Below, one piece after another: positions 5,074 to 6,359 of a stretch of 6,359 bases of DNA (position 1 is its first letter; each line of letters starts with the position of its first letter). The stretch lies in contig DAFH01000073.1 in the NCBI GenBank assembly GCA_002495485.1, forward strand, positions 3,108 to 9,466, written 5' to 3'. This DNA comes from Candidatus Bathyarchaeota archaeon UBA185 (lineage in GTDB: Archaea; Thermoproteota; Bathyarchaeia; 40CM-2-53-6). The translations under genes and the position numbers were made by a program. Below the pieces are notes generated by a model that was not told where the DNA came from, searched no databases, and was given only the letters and a program-made list of their open reading frames with translations.

Positions 5074-6359
5074 AACACAAACAGAACTAGAACAGCTAGC
5101 ACTAGCGAAGCGATCTCAAGCCATGCAAACAATCTTCCAATCTCACGGGCGACCCGCCCTATGAAACTGGTTATCGACTGGAACGTCTCTGAGCCCAAGA
5201 CTTGTAGCTGAACCGTAAACTTCGAAAAACCAGCAGACGAATCCCTGAGATTGGTCACGGCGTTTCGAACAGAGTCAGTGATCTGTTTGACGAAAGAATC
5301 GGTCGGTAGAACGGCTCCAACTGGGTAGTATCCTAAAGGCGACCTCACTAGACCCGTAACGAGGTGTGTGTCGGTCGTCATAACCTCGCCGTCGCCGACC
5401 CCAGTTTCCTTGATCGATTGAAGAATCCGCTCCCGGAGACCTTGTTGCATGTTGTTTCCGTCGATAGTGATGTATGACGAGGAGTCGCCTTCGGTCTTCA
5501 CGACTATCACCGACAAGCCGCCGGGACCGATGCCATCTCTTAGTCCATATTTGTCAAGCGCATCAAAGGCGGATCCAACTCTAAAAGATCCTCTTGGTAA
5601 GGCCTTCAACCTGCCAAGCACTCTGACCGCGGCCGTGATGATTCGCTCGGCCTGGAGAGGTGTTATAGAAGTTTGACCCACCAAGCTGTTGTGGGCATCA
5701 ATGGTGAACGGCTCAAAACCCAGCCTTGACGCCTCTCTTTCTATTGCCACTCCTACCTCCGTCGGCAAGTCCTCCATCTCCTCAGGAGCCAGAGTGATCG
5801 TTAGGAGCGCGATATTTCCGATGGCTTGCCCAGAGACTGTCGCCTCTCCCTCGCGTTCCCGAATCATGGGAGAGGCTTCACGAATGGAATGATCCGATGG
5901 GTAGCTCGCGTTTGCTGACGAGAGAAGCCTATCGATGTCCTGGCGGGAGACGATGTTCAGCTTGTGATTCGAGATTCCGTGCGGTACCTCGACAATACCA
6001 CCATGCGACTCTTCCAAGCTCTGTTTCAACCCGGAGGAGAGACCGCCACTACCCATGTCCCGATAAGGACCCGGGTGAAAGTTGGACACTACGATTGACG
6101 ATTCAGGTCTGAAGCTGTCCCTAGAAAAGCTCAGAATTTTCGTCTCAATAGATCCCTTTGTCGAGAGAGACAAGAGCCTCTGTTCCAGAGCGGTAGGGGT
6201 TTTGTTCAACCAGTGATCGAGGAATGCTCGGAACAGGTCCATCGGAGAGTAGTGGATCTCTGCCTTGCCTTCGATCTCTACTCGCCTGATAATGAGAGAG
6301 ACTCCCACCGCCGACAGGACCAGCTGAAGGGCGACGAACAACACCGTCTTAGCTGCAGT
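5070..6359 (-). CDS. DUF2070-family archaeal membrane protein (N-terminus cut by window edge)
   Basis: The reading frame is open to the right edge, so the 429 residues seen are the C-terminal part of a longer protein. A GTG at 6344 gives 424 residues but is probably internal, because a hydrophobic segment (about the first 25 visible residues) is already under way. I recognise the soluble domain as DUF2070, a family of multi-pass archaeal membrane proteins of unknown function; full members have an N-terminal block of several membrane helices, presumably beyond the edge. Numbering from the GTG, conserved-looking motifs are NFHPGPYRDMGSGGL (88-102), VPHGISNHKLN (120-130), TIDAHNSLVG (214-223), YITIDGNNM (291-299) and TTDTHLVTG (323-331). 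A final helix (about 405-424) ends in LVLFVL. The many His and Asp residues could bind a metal, but this is inference. The gene is coupled to egsA by a 4-base overlap. Family call is from recall of the motifs. Confidence 0.75.
   Translation of the reverse strand, partial: TAAKTVLFVALQLVLSAVGVSLIIRRVEIEGKAEIHYSPMDLFRAFLDHWLNKTPTALEQRLLSLSTKGSIETKILSFSRDSFRPESSIVVSNFHPGPYRDMGSGGLSSGLKQSLEESHGGIVEVPHGISNHKLNIVSRQDIDRLLSSANASYPSDHSIREASPMIREREGEATVSGQAIGNIALLTITLAPEEMEDLPTEVGVAIEREASRLGFEPFTIDAHNSLVGQTSITPLQAERIITAAVRVLGRLKALPRGSFRVGSAFDALDKYGLRDGIGPGGLSVIVVKTEGDSSSYITIDGNNMQQGLRERILQSIKETGVGDGEVMTTDTHLVTGLVRSPLGYYPVGAVLPTDSFVKQITDSVRNAVTNLRDSSAGFSKFTVQLQVLGSETFQSITSFIGRVAREIGRLFAWLEIASLVLAVLVLFVL

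Overview
The window looks like a chromosomal segment of an archaeon, probably from the crenarchaeal/thaumarchaeal (TACK) side. It carries glycerol-1-phosphate dehydrogenase, the enzyme that sets the stereochemistry of archaeal lipids. It also has a DUF2070-type archaeal membrane protein, a TFB/TFIIB-like double-cyclin-fold protein, and an archaeal-type glutamyl-tRNA synthetase whose active-site region reads TRFAPNPDFVLHLGS, the form I associate with Sulfolobus-like enzymes rather than euryarchaeal ones. Base composition is moderate, and start codons include ATG, GTG and TTG with weak or no Shine-Dalgarno sequences. The species cannot be named from this sequence.

Layout, left to right. Positions 1-1191 (minus) hold a glutamyl-tRNA synthetase gene cut by the left edge. 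Positions 1192-1327 are a short non-coding gap. Positions 1328-2044 (minus) encode a TFB-like protein without the usual N-terminal zinc ribbon. A divergent promoter region (2045-2169) contains a TATA-like box for the rightward gene and an imperfect tandem repeat at the TFB-like start codon. Positions 2170-2991 (plus) encode a short-chain dehydrogenase/reductase-fold protein whose usual catalytic residues are replaced. Convergent to it, with only 31 bases between, is a leftward three-gene cluster: DUF2070 protein (cut by the right edge, stop at 5070), glycerol-1-phosphate dehydrogenase (4000-5073, 4-base GTGA overlap) and a mevalonate-phosphate decarboxylase (3023-3988, 11-base gap).

The cluster has a clear theme. 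The decarboxylase feeds C5 isoprenoid units, the dehydrogenase makes the sn-glycerol-1-phosphate backbone, and the product of both routes is archaeal ether lipid. The membrane-anchored DUF2070 protein is translationally coupled to the dehydrogenase and may have a membrane- or lipid-related role. The decarboxylase has the KYHG...PYHDSISV signature that I associate with phosphomevalonate decarboxylases of haloarchaea and Chloroflexi rather than the KYWGK signature of classical diphosphomevalonate decarboxylases, so the organism may use the isopentenyl-phosphate route.

Most of the window is core archaeal housekeeping. I see no CRISPR array, insertion sequence, tRNA or rRNA. The points worth a second look are the ribbonless TFB-like protein and the repeat at its start, the glutamyl-tRNA synthetase lacking the N-terminal archaeal domain, the catalytically atypical SDR, the decarboxylase subtype, and the conserved His/Asp motifs of the DUF2070 protein next to a lipid gene.
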